In this document: piece after piece, positions 47,001-58,344 of the stretch
How the letters are laid out: each line of letters begins with the position of its first letter
Numbering within the stretch: position 1 is the stretch's first letter
Assembly: GCF_019175285.1 (NCBI RefSeq)
Contig: NC_056524.1
Location: 96,093,688 to 96,157,687, forward strand
DNA from: Sceloporus undulatus
Lineage: Eukaryota > Chordata > Lepidosauria > Squamata > Phrynosomatidae
Length of the DNA: 64,000 bases
Direction of reading: 5' to 3'
Made by a program: the position numbers and the translations under genes
Notes under the pieces: model-generated
The model's input: the letters and a program-made list of their open reading frames with translations, nothing else
Databases searched by the model: none
What the model was told of the DNA's origin: nothing

Positions 47001-49382
47001 GGTGCACTGAGAGTTGTGGTAAGACTCTGATTTAACTGTACTCGGTTTCTCTTGAACAATAAAGGAGAGTCAAATAAGTCTGAGTATGGATTAGTGAAAA
47101 GTACAGCTATAGGAAACTATAAACATGAGAATCACCTTCTGGGCAGTGAAGATGGAGCAGAGCAGCTTGCTGGAGAAAGATCAGGAGGAACTAGAGGTTA
47201 TGTCTCAATTTCTGCCCCATCCAGGTCCTCTATAATGACTGTAATTCTTTCACAGGAAAAATGAGGTTGTGCGGTCCAGCGTTGTCATACTGTAGTACAG
47301 TAGTTTGAAAATGGATTTTTGTGTGTGTGCATACATGCAGTGGTGTTCCAATCCCTGGTGTTTACTGGTGGTGGTAGGGCAGCCAAAAGGGTGTGCATAG
47401 CTTCTTCCTTTGCTGCTGCAGCAGAAGTTTCCTCATGTCATGAGGCAGCTGTCACTGCTGCAGCAAGCTGGGAGAAGGATGCTTGGCCTATTTCTTTGCT
47501 GCAGTGGTGGTGGTCTCCTTATGAGGAGGCCTCTGCTGCTGTGGCAAGCCAGGAAAGGTGCAGGAGAAGGAGCACCCAACCAGGTATCATTGAGGTATCA
47601 CCTGGTATGGGCCACATTCCCTGCACCTCCAGTAGTGGTGGTACTGCATACATGTGTTTATTAGGGTGAAGAGAGTACTGAAAAACACATTAAAAGCAAA
47701 GAATGGTAAAGGACAAGCTTCACTGTGCTCTCAGAGTGTCAACTGTTTGTTTTAAGAAGCCCAATACATTTCGGCCTTGATGAGAAAATACCTTCTTTAA
47801 AGGCTTTCAGCAGAGAGTGTTCTCAATTGCAGTGATTTCTACTAAAGACCCCTGAGGAAGACCTTTTCTCATTGAAAAATTCCACTTTTAAAACAAATAA
47901 ACAGATTCATTTAGCACTGGAATCCTAGCCAGCAGCACTATGGATATCATCAGCTGTGCTGCTGCCTCATCAACAGTCAATTATTGTCCATACCAGTGCA
48001 ATATAAGGGCACAAGGCCAGCACCAACAGAGAGGAGGTACAACAGTAGCTTTATAGGATGGCATTCTATAGGCTGTGGAAGCCATGAATGCCACCCCAAC
48101 AAGGTGGCTTGCTTTCACAAAAATGAATACTGTACTGAGAAAGGGGGTTTACTCAACTGTCCACAGATAAGCTTTTTTGTAATGACAGCTCAAACTATAT
48201 GAAAATATTTCCTGCATCATCAGTGGGAGTGGCTGATGAATACTGCAATATTTACATATATAATGGGAACATATCACTGTTTTAAGATCCATACAATTCA
48301 GTACTGGTGATGCTCATCATGCTAAGAGATAAGAATAGACCTGCCGATCACAGCCAAAGCATGGATAACAGCTGATTAAATAAAAATGTTGTAAATGCCA
48401 TAGTGTTGCAATTATATCTCCAATACAGACTTAAACTAGATTTAGAAGATACAATCTTTGTTTTGATGATAGTAGAATCTAGGACTGCTAGACTTCTGTG
48501 TAATAATTTTGTGAAAGGAATTGAAAGTGCTTATCTAAAATCTGATTTTGCTATTTTATTTGGAGCAGATATCCTAAAGGCATCATATCTCATCAGATAA
48601 TTTTCTACAAGGAGCAGATTAGGTGGATATTCATTTGGATATTATGACTGCATACTATGTAGGGTGGATAAAAATCAATGGTTTTTTAAAATAAAAAAAT
48701 AGGACTTTTTAAAACTGAAATCAGATTTTTTAAATTAAATGCCTTTTAAGGGGAAAATCTATCTAAAACTGTTTTTTTTTAAAATTTCAGATACATTATG
48801 GTCCCAAGATTATTCATCATGAAATTGGGATTAGTTTTTAATTAGGTGGCATGAGACTGTATATTTATGCAATGTTTGAATTTTTTGGTAAATGAATTTC
48901 ATTAATCCATTCACAGTGTCATGCTCTTCCAGAGGTTTCTGTAAGATTATTGGGCAATTCTTCAATCTAGAGGATATTACAACAGATGCTTCATTTTACA
49001 GTTCTCAAAACTGTGAATTTGTGTCTGCAGAGCTCACAATGCTATGGTTCTTTTGCAAATCAATATACACAGATTCAACACCTTACCTCTTAATTGGTAA
49101 GCCTCAAAACATGCAATGAATAGACTGTAGGAAGACTGGGAGTGGAACAGAGCTGCAGAAGAAGCTAAGTGTGAGGAGGGAGGGGAAAGCAATAAAAATC
49201 AAAGTGAAACTTTTTGAACAGAACTTGACATGTCTTTCAATCTCTCTGTGTACTGCCTGAGTTTTATCATATTATTCTTCTCCTCGCAGAGAAAACTGAT
49301 AAGGGCATTGGCAGCAGTTGTCCCAATATGAATGATTAACTTATTAAACTGGAGATAGTTCACTTCACAATCATTTCATAGG
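44041..49382. other. Intergenic part of the right copy
   Basis: No gene. Weak repeat items mirror those at 27526-32699, including a possible MITE at 46365-46540. Confidence 0.45.
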
Positions 49383-49746
49383 CCTGGTACAGACCGGCAG
49401 GAAGGGATAGTGAGACTCCGCCCCTGTCTGCCCCGGATCGTTGTCGCAGCAACCGCATGGGCACAGCAACAATCCACCCCAAAAAGAAGCTGTGAAAAGC
49501 AGCTCCTTTCCACGCTGCTACCAAGGCGCCATTAGCACCCTGGGGTGTCGCACTGATGTCACACATGCTCTTCCCTGTTTAGAGGTGGCGCACAAGGCAT
49601 GTCATTGATGTGCACACCGTGTGGATGGCGCTGCATAAAGATGACATTGCTGTGATGTGCTAGGGTTTGGGAGCGTGCGGTTGCTGTGCGCTCCCGAACC
49701 CTAGAATCGGCGCCAGCATGCCGCTTCTCATCCATGTGTACTGGGC
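49383..49746 (+). mobile_element. GC-rich hairpin MITE (right copy)
   Basis: 'gtacagaccggcaggaagg' start and hairpin arms 'gctagggtttgggagcg' / 'cgctcccgaaccctag' at about 49659-49705. Fuller than the left counterpart. Confidence 0.6.
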
Positions 49747-50244
49747 CATAAGTATCTATCTATGATGTGTTTATACTAGTATAACCAATTTTTTTATATG
49801 ACTGTAAAACTAACCTGAAAAGTTGTTATTCTAAAAACGAAACCTTTATTTGGTTGTAAATATTAGAATTATACCAACAAGAACAAGATTTTGGTAATTC
49901 TGAGTTGTGTAACATATGTATTAAGCTTATAGTGAGGAAGGGTAATCTTTTGGGGGGGCAGAATCTCATGATTGGTTCAAAACTGAAGATGAATATGGAT
50001 TCTTTAATATTTATTTTCCCTTATTTAAGAATACTATTATGTGACACGTGAATGATTTATGATTATTTATGTTAGAAAATTGTATAACAAACTCCAATGT
50101 GAAATAACGCGTATGAAAAAAAAAACATGATTTAAACTGCTTCTCTGAAGAACTCAATTTTAGTGATTAAATCATAGTTTATGCCAAAAAAAAAATTGAG
50201 TCTTTCTGAGTAGTGATTGATTCAAATTAAATTCACCTTGCTAG

Positions 50245-50400
50245 CATGCAACGGGATCTTGCAGCACCTTTGAGATGGAGAGAAAGAAGATAGTAGCATT
50301 AGCTTTCACAGATCTACTTCATCAGGTGTCTGTCCATAGGTACCTCACTCTATGCATCTGATGAAGTCTGCAAAAGCTTATATTAGCAACTTCTTTCTCT
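50245..50400. repeat. Unclassified repeat (right copy)
   Basis: 'gcagcacctttgagatggag', 'agatctacttcatcaggtg' and 'gcatctgatgaagtctgc'. Relative of 6230-6490. Confidence 0.4.
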
Positions 50401-50404
50401 CAGG

Positions 50405-50532
50405 CTGCATCTGTACTGCAGAAACAATGCAGTTTGACACCACTTTTAATTGCCATGGCTCAGTGCTATGGAATTCTGGGATTGTGAAATATTTTGCTTT
50501 CTCTGTCAGAGAGCTCTGGTACCACAACAAAC
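50405..50532. mobile_element. 'cagtttga' MITE, partial (right copy)
   Basis: Left arm and centre only, as in the left copy, so the truncation predates the separation of the copies. Confidence 0.6.
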
Positions 50533-52366
50533 TAGATGATACTTAATATATGATACTTATTATAATCTATATCAACTGTTGGTTTCAAGAACTTGCATGA
50601 AGCTAGTTGGGAGTTGAAATGACACTTGAACTAAGTCCAGTTCCTCAAAATGGTTTGCTTTCAAATAGATATGTTTGGGGTTGCAATCCCAGTTTATAAT
50701 CCTGTACTCACTCTGGAATAAGACTAATAGAACATAATGGCCAAATCAAATTGTGTGTCTCTGCAAGGCATGTGTCTTTATCAGTACAGTAGCTTATATC
50801 TACAGTTATTTAGCAATAGATCTATACAAGCTGAACAGGGTTAAAAGGTTTGAGGGTTGCTTTCAAATTTCCACTTTGTTGTTTTGTACACCATGTTGAT
50901 GTCTGAGCAATGCACCCTCCGATTTGCACTACCCTTTGATGCAAATCCTTTTCAACCACTTCCTCATTTCTCCTGACTTCTGTTTCACAGTTTGAAAGTC
51001 TCCTTCACAATACCAGTGTTTTAAGGACTAATGTTCATGCCGCTGCTGCATGAAGCCTCCGTTCATTCACTCCACTTGGCCCCTGTTTTCATATGGCAAG
51101 CTGTTTGTATACCATGGTGCTCTTCTCAGGCCAGTTTTCTCTGAACGCTCCTGCACCTTAAAGAGGAGGTCTACGGTTCTGTGTGAAGGTAATCCAGCAA
51201 CCACTGTGGTGAGCCTCTGCATAGGAATAGTGTACTTCATGGAAACAGAGGCCACAGAAGCAAAAGTGGCATTTGCCTGATAGCTGTGATGAAGAAATAT
51301 CAGCCTTTTTGCTCAGACTTTTCTTCTCTGGTTGGCTAATGGGTTTGGGTAGTTGGGAGTCCATTTTTGTTTTTGTTTTTTGTTTTTCCAGCTGAGAAAT
51401 GAGACAAGTAGTGAAATTATTATTGACAAATCTCTACAATCCATTACAGCAGTGTTGAGACTACCTAAATGTTGCATGCAAACAAGTAATAACAGAACCC
51501 AGTTTTGTTGGGACAGAAGAGGGCATATCTGAGTGATACAATGGGCCCTTGGTATCTGCTGGGGACGGGGTTTGGACAGAGGTGCTGTCTGTGCAGAGCC
51601 CACACATCATGCAAAGGAAGAGATGTCGTAAGGGCTGCAACGCTCTAGGTGACTCATTTTTTGGTCCGCAGCATTTCCGGGCAGTTTGGTTGCAACCAAA
51701 AATGGGTGCCTAGAGACCACCCTGAAAGGGGTGGTCTGTACTGCCCCTTAGTAACGTTTACTAGCACAACTACTTTTTCAGATATTGAACAAGAAGGTAC
51801 AGTATCTCCTTGTGCAATAGCTTTCCCCAGTGCTACAGATGCTACCAGGGTGCAGCTCCATCCCTCCATCCATGTACAGACATGGATGGGCCAGCTGTGT
51901 CTTCCATAAGAGCTCCCTCACCTTTTCACCCAACTTGACATCCTCCTCATATATCTCCTGCATAAGAACACAGGAATGTTCGAAATATAATGAGATGCTT
52001 TCTAGAAGGTGAGGGAGGAGGACTTTCTTGGAGAAATGTATTGCGAGTCAGCAGAGAAGAGACCAGGAAGCTGCAATCTTACTTTATCACTCCTACAGGA
52101 ATTCTGTGGCCTGAACTACTCCAGCATTCCAGTGTGCAGGCTTATCACAAATAACATGATAGAAAAAAATCCTGGTCTACTTGTTTTAAATTCTGTTGAT
52201 GTTCTAGAAGAGGAATGAGGAATCAGTAGTCCTACAGGTATTGATTCATTCAAGTCCAAATCAACCACAGACAGCATGGACAGTGATAAATAATGATGGG
52301 AGTTATAGTCAAGCCACATTTGTAGGGCTGCAGGTATCCTATTCATTCTGGACACTATGGATAATA

Positions 52367-52544
52367 TCACACTACACTGTTTTAGTGCTATTATTCCACT
52401 TTAACTATTATGGCCATCTCCTATGGAATTCTGGGATTTGTAGTCTAGTGAGGCCTAAGAGCTCTGCAGCAGAGAATTCTAAATACTTTCCCCTAAGGTG
52501 CAAATCCTTCCAGAGGAGGAAGCAATAGAAGTTAAAGTGAAATA
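52367..52544. mobile_element. 'tatcacactac' MITE (right copy)
   Basis: Same as 35555-35734, with clearer arms ('ctattattccactttaac' against 'gaagttaaagtgaaat'). Confidence 0.55.
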
Positions 52545-52752
52545 CAGTAGACCCGTCCCTTACGTGGGGGAATCCATTCCGGACTCTCCCGCGTAAGGGG
52601 AACCAATCGTATGCTCAAATCCCATTCAAAATAATGGTGCATGTTCCCGCGGCACACTATGGTGCGCACGCCCCATTGTTTTGATTGGGGCTTGCCTTCC
52701 ACATGAACTCAAGTCCACATAAGGCAAGACCACGTAAGGGGCAAGCCAGTTG
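52545..52752 (+). mobile_element. 'cttacgtgg' TA-flanked MITE (right copy)
   Basis: CAGTAGACCCGTCCCTTACG start and 'cacgtaaggggcaagccag' near the end. TA at 52543-52544 and 52753-52754. Confidence 0.7.
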
Positions 52753-52825
52753 TAATAAGCACTATAACAGTGTAATGTGATATCCTCCATGGCAATCCAA
52801 TATCTTGGTCGTGAACTCAAGTCTT

Positions 52826-53050
52826 ACTAGAGCTGCATTTACACTGCAGAAATAATGCAGTTTGATACTGCTTTAACTGCCACAGCCCCATTCTGTAGAC
52901 TCCTGGGATTTGTAGTTTGGTGAGGCACCAGAGCTCTGATAGAGAAGGCTAAATATCTCACAAAACTACAAATCTCAGAATTTCATAGCATTGAGCCACA
53001 GCAATTAAAATGGGGGTAAACTGCACTATTTCTGCAGTGCAGATGCAGCT
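52826..53050. mobile_element. Palindromic MITE, 'cagtttga' family (right copy)
   Basis: 'acactgcagaaataatgcag' start and 'ctatttctgcagtgcagatg' end; inner arms 'tgggatttgtagtttgg' and 'aaactacaaatctcag'. Confidence 0.8.
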
Positions 53051-53448
53051 GTTTCAGCCTGGATTTAGTTCCTACTATTTCCCCACCTTCCTTTTGCCCA
53101 GATTCACATTCATTCTACTGTGCAATTAATCTGATTATAATATAGGCAGCTGAAATAAAATAAATACTTTCTACACTGATATTTTATTGAAAGATCTTAT
53201 TTTCTTTGGTATTAACAGTGACGCCACTATCTGCAGGTCAACAGTCTACATCCCAGCTAAAAGACAAAGAGGCAATTTGATAGGGCTGTGTTCTCATGAA
53301 AAGTTTATACCTGAGAAAAGAAATGAAACTGAGTAGGTCTCATTTCTCTCCACTCCAAAGTCCAGGCCAGCAGACCTCTGCACCTTAAAAATGCCTTTGT
53401 GGCTAGCATGCAATGAAAAGGCAGACAAAAAGAGGCACTTTTTGCTTC

Positions 53449-53472
53449 ACTTGTGTGTGTGTGTGTGTGTGC
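53449..53472. repeat. (TG)n microsatellite
   Basis: About twelve TG units at the tail side of the SINE that follows on the minus strand. Confidence 0.85.
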
Positions 53473-53474
53473 GT

Positions 53475-53690
53475 GCATGCCTTTAGGTCGCCTGTCAACT
53501 TATGGCAACTTATGGCAACCCCATGGATTTCATAGAATTTTCGTAGGCAAGGAATACTAAGAGGTGGTTTTGACAGTTGCTTCCTTTGAAATATAGCTGA
53601 CAGCACCTTGTATTTGTTGGCAGTGTCCCATCTAAGTATTAACCAGGATTGAGCCTGCTCCAGGGATCTGGTGCTTTTAGGGTATACAAG
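53475..53690 (-). mobile_element. 5S-rRNA-derived SINE (SINE3 type), minus strand
   Basis: On the minus strand about 53660-53600 reads 'ctggttaatacttagatggg' then 'aatacaaggtgctgt', the diverged 3' half of 5S rRNA (the usual form is CTGGTTAGTACTTGGATGGG). The body follows: 'ccacctcttagtattccttg' and 'gggttgccataagttgcc'. SINEs headed by 5S rRNA are known in fish and lizards. The 5' part of the 5S head is missing. Confidence 0.7.
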
Positions 53691-54511
53691 GCAGATGTAT
53701 ATTAGTTTGCTTTTAAAACTGTACATCAATCAGCTTGCACTTTTTATGGTCTGTAAAAAGGAAGTTAAGTATATGCTCAGCAGTCAAAACAAGTCTCGTT
53801 ATCTTGTGATGCTCTTTAGAAATATTTCCTGTTGCAATTATACAAACATTTTATTAAATATACTAGCATATATTAGTGATTTGCCAACAAAACTGTAAGA
53901 ACATGACTCAGAATGTGGCCATATGATGGACTGTGGTTGAAAAAGTGGATGAATAAAACAAAGGAATTTTCCTCACTAAATGCCTATGCCTCACATTGTT
54001 TTTCTTTATCTGTTTCCTTACAGTGGTCTCTTTGGGATCCTTGCCTCTGTCTGCTGCTTTGTCTGCTCTTTCACTTGAGAAGTCTTCTTCTCTTTTATCT
54101 CATATACAGTTCTCTTTTATCTCATATACATATACAGCTTTATATTCTACAGCTGTAAAGTACTTGCTTCTATAGGCCCTTCAATTTTGCTTAGTTCTTT
54201 CCTAGTTCTTTATCCAGAGGACCAAAAGTTCCCTTTGTTGTTGATAACTGCTGCAAATTGACTTTGACATATGACACCCCTAAGTATGAGAAACCTCCAA
54301 GTCACCTTATCATTATTTGCGTTGCTCAGGTCCTGTCGAGTCAAGGCTGTGGCTTCCTTGATTGAGCCAGTCCATCTGGAATATGAGCTTCCTCTTTTTC
54401 TACTGCCTGCCAACTTACTAAGCACTATTGTGCATGCCATCTCATGATATGGCCAAAGTGTGATATAATCATCTAAAGGTTGTGGCACAACCATTTCTTT
54501 AAGAGCAATCT

Positions 54512-54975
54512 ATGGCGCGTTACAGACCGCCTCTTTGGGGCGGTCTGTAGGCACGCCTTTCCCCGGTGTATCGGGGCCTCAGTGGCTAGAACGGCAGCCG
54601 CTGAGGCCCCGATCCGCCGCTTTCCGGGCCGTGGGGAAGCGGCAAAAGGTCGCTTCCCTGCAGCCTGGAAAGGGGTGTCCTTGGGGCTTCAAGCCCCAAG
54701 GACACCCCGCGGTGGCGGGGAGAAGGAGAAAGGGGCTGCATGGCCCCTTTCTCCCTTGCGTTGCTGGGCGCAGCCATCTAAAGGCTGCGCCCAGTGATGC
54801 AAGCCAGCGACGCAAAACAGGAAGGAGCTCCGAAATGGAGCTCCTTCCTGCTCCGTGCAAAGGACGGCACGTTCGTCATGTGTGGAACGGCCACCGCTAT
54901 TTTGTGCACGCAGAGCATGTGCTAGGGTTAGGGGGATACGCGCTCTGCACGTACTTTAATGGCGGTGTGTAACCT
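54512..54975 (+). mobile_element. GC-rich hairpin MITE (right copy form)
   Basis: Starts GCGTTACAGACCGCC and ends 'aatggcggtgtgtaacctg'. It contains a 'gaaggagctccgaaatggag' hairpin block near 54820-54850 that the left form lacks, while the 'gctagggttagg' hairpin found on the left is reduced to one arm. Confidence 0.65.
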
Positions 54976-55559
54976 GTCTATAATTTTTCATGACCTACAA
55001 AATAAAGTCTTGACTACAATCTATAAAGCACAAATTGATTTTTCTTCTGAAATTATTTGGTATGCTCCATTATCCAACATATATTTGCAATGTGATCCCT
55101 AGTGCCTCTTCCTTTCCTGAACCCAGCTTGTCCCATATATGCTAAAAGTCTTTGTTGCAGTATCTTGAACATTACTTTGCTTGCATGGTAAATTAATGCA
55201 ATAGTCATGTGGTTACTTCAATCCCTGGTGTCCCCTTTCTTGGGGACTAGAATGTATATTGAGCTTGTCCAATATATAAGCTATTGTTTTATTTTTCATA
55301 TTTGTTGACAGATTTTACTTAGAGCTAAAGTAGATTCTGTCTCTGTAGGTTGAAGCAACTCTATTAGCATGTCATCTGTTCCTGGTCATTTATGTCTCCC
55401 AAGTGTTTTGAGTGTAGCTTCCACTCCACTTCCAAAAATTATAGGTTCATCTTCACCTGGTTCTTCATTGAACCAATCTCCCTTTCATCCCTTTTATATA
55501 TTAACACAATAAAGTATATTGTTTCTATTGGCTTTTTATTAGTACTTGATCCTGTAATG

Positions 55560-56004
55560 CAGGGGTAGGCAAGCTTTTTGAGCCAGGGGCCGGGTTGCTG
55601 TCCCTCAAACAACTGGGGGGGGCCGAAGACAAAAAATAAATAATTAAATAAATTTTCAAAAAAATAAATAAACAAACAAACCAGGACAAATGTAGGACAA
55701 AAATTTCAGATAGAGGACACTTTTACTAAAAAATGGAGGACACGCAAAAAACATTGCTGATTTTTAAATTTTTTTTAATATAAATGCATGTTTTGGAGGC
55801 TTCTATAGACAACTGCCCCCCTTGCCCACTGCTTGCTCCCCCGCCCGCCGCTTGTCCGCCTCCTCCTGATAGGCCAAAAGCCCCGTGCCCTTGCGCAAGA
55901 GGCCAAAGGCCCCAGCGGCAATCGCCAGCAGGACCGGGCAAGGGCCGGTCCCAAGGCCTTGCCGGGCCGCATCCGGCCCGCGGGCCGCAGGTTGCCTACC
56001 CCTG
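55560..56004. mobile_element. hAT MITE present only in the right copy, perfect 8-bp TSD
   Basis: 445 bases with perfect inverted ends CAGGGGTAGGCAA and TTGCCTACCCCTG, flanked by CTGTAATG at 55552-55559 and 56005-56012. The left copy has the unbroken site with a single CTGTAATG at 39013-39020. Inside are an AT-rich half and a GC-rich half ('gccgggccgcatccggcccg' near the 3' end). No transposase. The perfect ends and duplication suggest a young insertion. Confidence 0.92.
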
Positions 56005-56148
56005 CTGTAATGTATTCCCAAGCTGGTTGTATAGCACACCTACTCTTAGTTTAAATTTCCTTGGGATTTCTTGGATCTTGTGGAAGAAGTTTCTTGTTCT
56101 TTCTTTTTTGTTGTCTTCTTCTCTTTCTCTGCATTGATTGTTATAATA

Positions 56149-56346
56149 CAGTGATGTTGAACCTTTTAGAGGCCGAGTGCCCAAACTGCAACCCAAAACC
56201 CACTTATTTATTGCAAAGTGCCATGTCTCTCTGGCTTTTTAGTAACCAACTCTGCCACACTCTGTGCTGGGGCAACGGCACATGTGCCCACAGAGAGGGT
56301 TCTGAATGCCACCTCTGGCACGCGCGCCATAGGTTCACCATCACTG
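56149..56346. mobile_element. hAT MITE with 8-bp TSD (right copy)
   Basis: CAGTGATGTTGAACC start and GGTTCACCATCACTG end, flanked by TTATAATA at 56141-56148 and 56347-56354. Present in both copies. Confidence 0.9.
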
Positions 56347-56354
56347 TTATAATA

Positions 56355-58344
56355 GTTCTCCTTGCCCCTGCACACAAGTTGTTTAACAGTTAGATTCAGG
56401 GTTTTGATTCTATTTCTAATTATCTTTAAATTGTATCGGGATGTTCTTCAGGTTGTATTTTGGCATGATGATTGGCTTAGTGTTCTTATTCAGTTTTAGT
56501 TTAGTTTTTGATATTAGTAGTTAATGGTCTGTGATATAATCTGCTACATGTCTTGTTTTTGCAGAGAGAATGAAGCTTCTCCATATTCTGCTTCTAATTA
56601 TGTAGTCTATTTGATTTCTCTATTGGACATCAGGCAATGTCCATGTATATAGTCCCCTATTTGGTTGACTGAAGAATGTGCTTGCAATGAAGAAACAGTT
56701 GGCTTCACAAAATTCAGTCAGTCAGTCTCCTGCTTCATTTCTTGATCTTAGGCCAAATTTTCCTACTATCTTTGATTCTGCTGTTTCTTACTTTTGTATT
56801 CCAATCACCTATGATTAACAAGTTGGCGTATGATCAAATTTGTCTTGGACTCCAGCAAAGAATCTTTTGATTTCTTCTTCTTCTGCCTCTGTAGCTGAAC
56901 CATAAACCTGGATTATGGTTATACTTACGAGTATAGTCTCTTGCCTCATAGGAGTATGCAACTCCATCACCACTGAAAGATAATGCCTTTGGTCATCTTT
57001 AATGTCTTCCTTAAGGTCATATACACACACTTTTATCTTTCTGTCACTGCCTTTTTTGCTCTCTTGATCATATTAAGTATTTTATCCCTCCCCACCGCAA
57101 TTTAAAATGTGATATAATATCTCCTATGAACTGCCTTTTAAAGAAGTTTTTAAACCTGTTAGGTTTAGCTTTCAGAATTCATATTATTAATTTTTCTTCT
57201 TTTAAAATCCATGTTGTTTTGGTCTGTTGTAATTGTTGATACTGAATTGGAGTTTATCAATCTACTGTGTTCTCTTGTGCTATTGTTTTTGATTAAAGTT
57301 TTACTTTTCGTATATGTTAGGTGAAAACTAAACTTAATGTCTGTACAAATGGTTGCATGTTAGGGTGTGGTGCCACTGAGAAAACCACAACTAAATTTTC
57401 CTTCACAGTTGCTTTTTCTTTCTTTCACTACGGCTGTAGCAAGAGTTACGCTTCATTTCTCAACTTTTTTATCTTGAGGGGCATCTGTACAGATAAGAAA
57501 CTAAAGCACACAGAGCATGTTGGAGTAGGGCCAGGCAGAAATAGATGATAGTCTGCACCTGGTCCGTGGTTGTTTGTCTGCCCCTTCTTCTGAATTTTGT
57601 GGAAAGAGGTTATTAGGGATGTAATGATTTCTCCTAATGTACCTCTTTGCAATGACAGAGGTTTTATGAGGAGAACATGGTTTTATAGCAAGCAAATACA
57701 AAAGGAGACTGGGCTCTTGTAACATTCATATCTGCATAGAAACAGAGAAATTTGCACACTGCAACTGACTTGCCAATATTTTCTCTTCTACACAACAGTT
57801 GGTATGGGCGTCCTGTTTCTTTTTTCACATCTCAGAACCATATATGGTTTCTGCAATTGAAATAACAAGATGTTGTGCCTTCCTGCAACTAGAATTCACG
57901 GGAGGGAATAGTCTCTTGGGTGGTTTGGGTTGCATCCACAGTGAACACTGATAGGACTTGGACTTCACTTTATCTGCCATATCTCCATCCTGAAATCTGG
58001 GGATTTGTAGCCTGGTGAGGGATTTAGAATTCTCTAGCACATTCCCTTGCACTGCATAATTAGTGTCCTCTGGTTGAGAATAGTGATTTGATAAACCAAT
58101 GTTTTTCTTCTTGTCCATTGAGAACTTGACGAGAAATTTTTAAAAAAATATTCGTTTCACAAGTCTCACTTTCAAAAGGTTATTTTGTCTCTCCCTGTCA
58201 GCAGCTAGAGAAGTATTTTTTTTACAGATTTCCCAAATGACAATAAAAGATAATTCGTACATTTACACTAATTGCGTGTGTTGGTGCTAATTTAATTTGC
58301 GTTTCAAACTCAGTTACCATGTCAAAAGGAAGTTTGGCAGATGT
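56355..58344. other. Intergenic end of the right copy
   Basis: No gene or clear element. Divergence from the left copy is highest at 57850-58340, where both copies seem noisy. Confidence 0.4.

Noticed and set aside
53475-53690. Possible 5S rRNA gene
   Set aside because: Only the 3' half resembles 5S and it is diverged and joined to a SINE body, so it is a 5S-derived SINE.
54480-54972. GC-rich overlapping ORFs of 93-145 residues on both strands
   Set aside because: They lie inside the GC-rich hairpin MITE; open frames on both strands reflect base composition.
55784-56137. Overlapping GC-rich ORFs on both strands
   Set aside because: They fall largely within the hAT MITE at 55560-56004 and cross its boundary.
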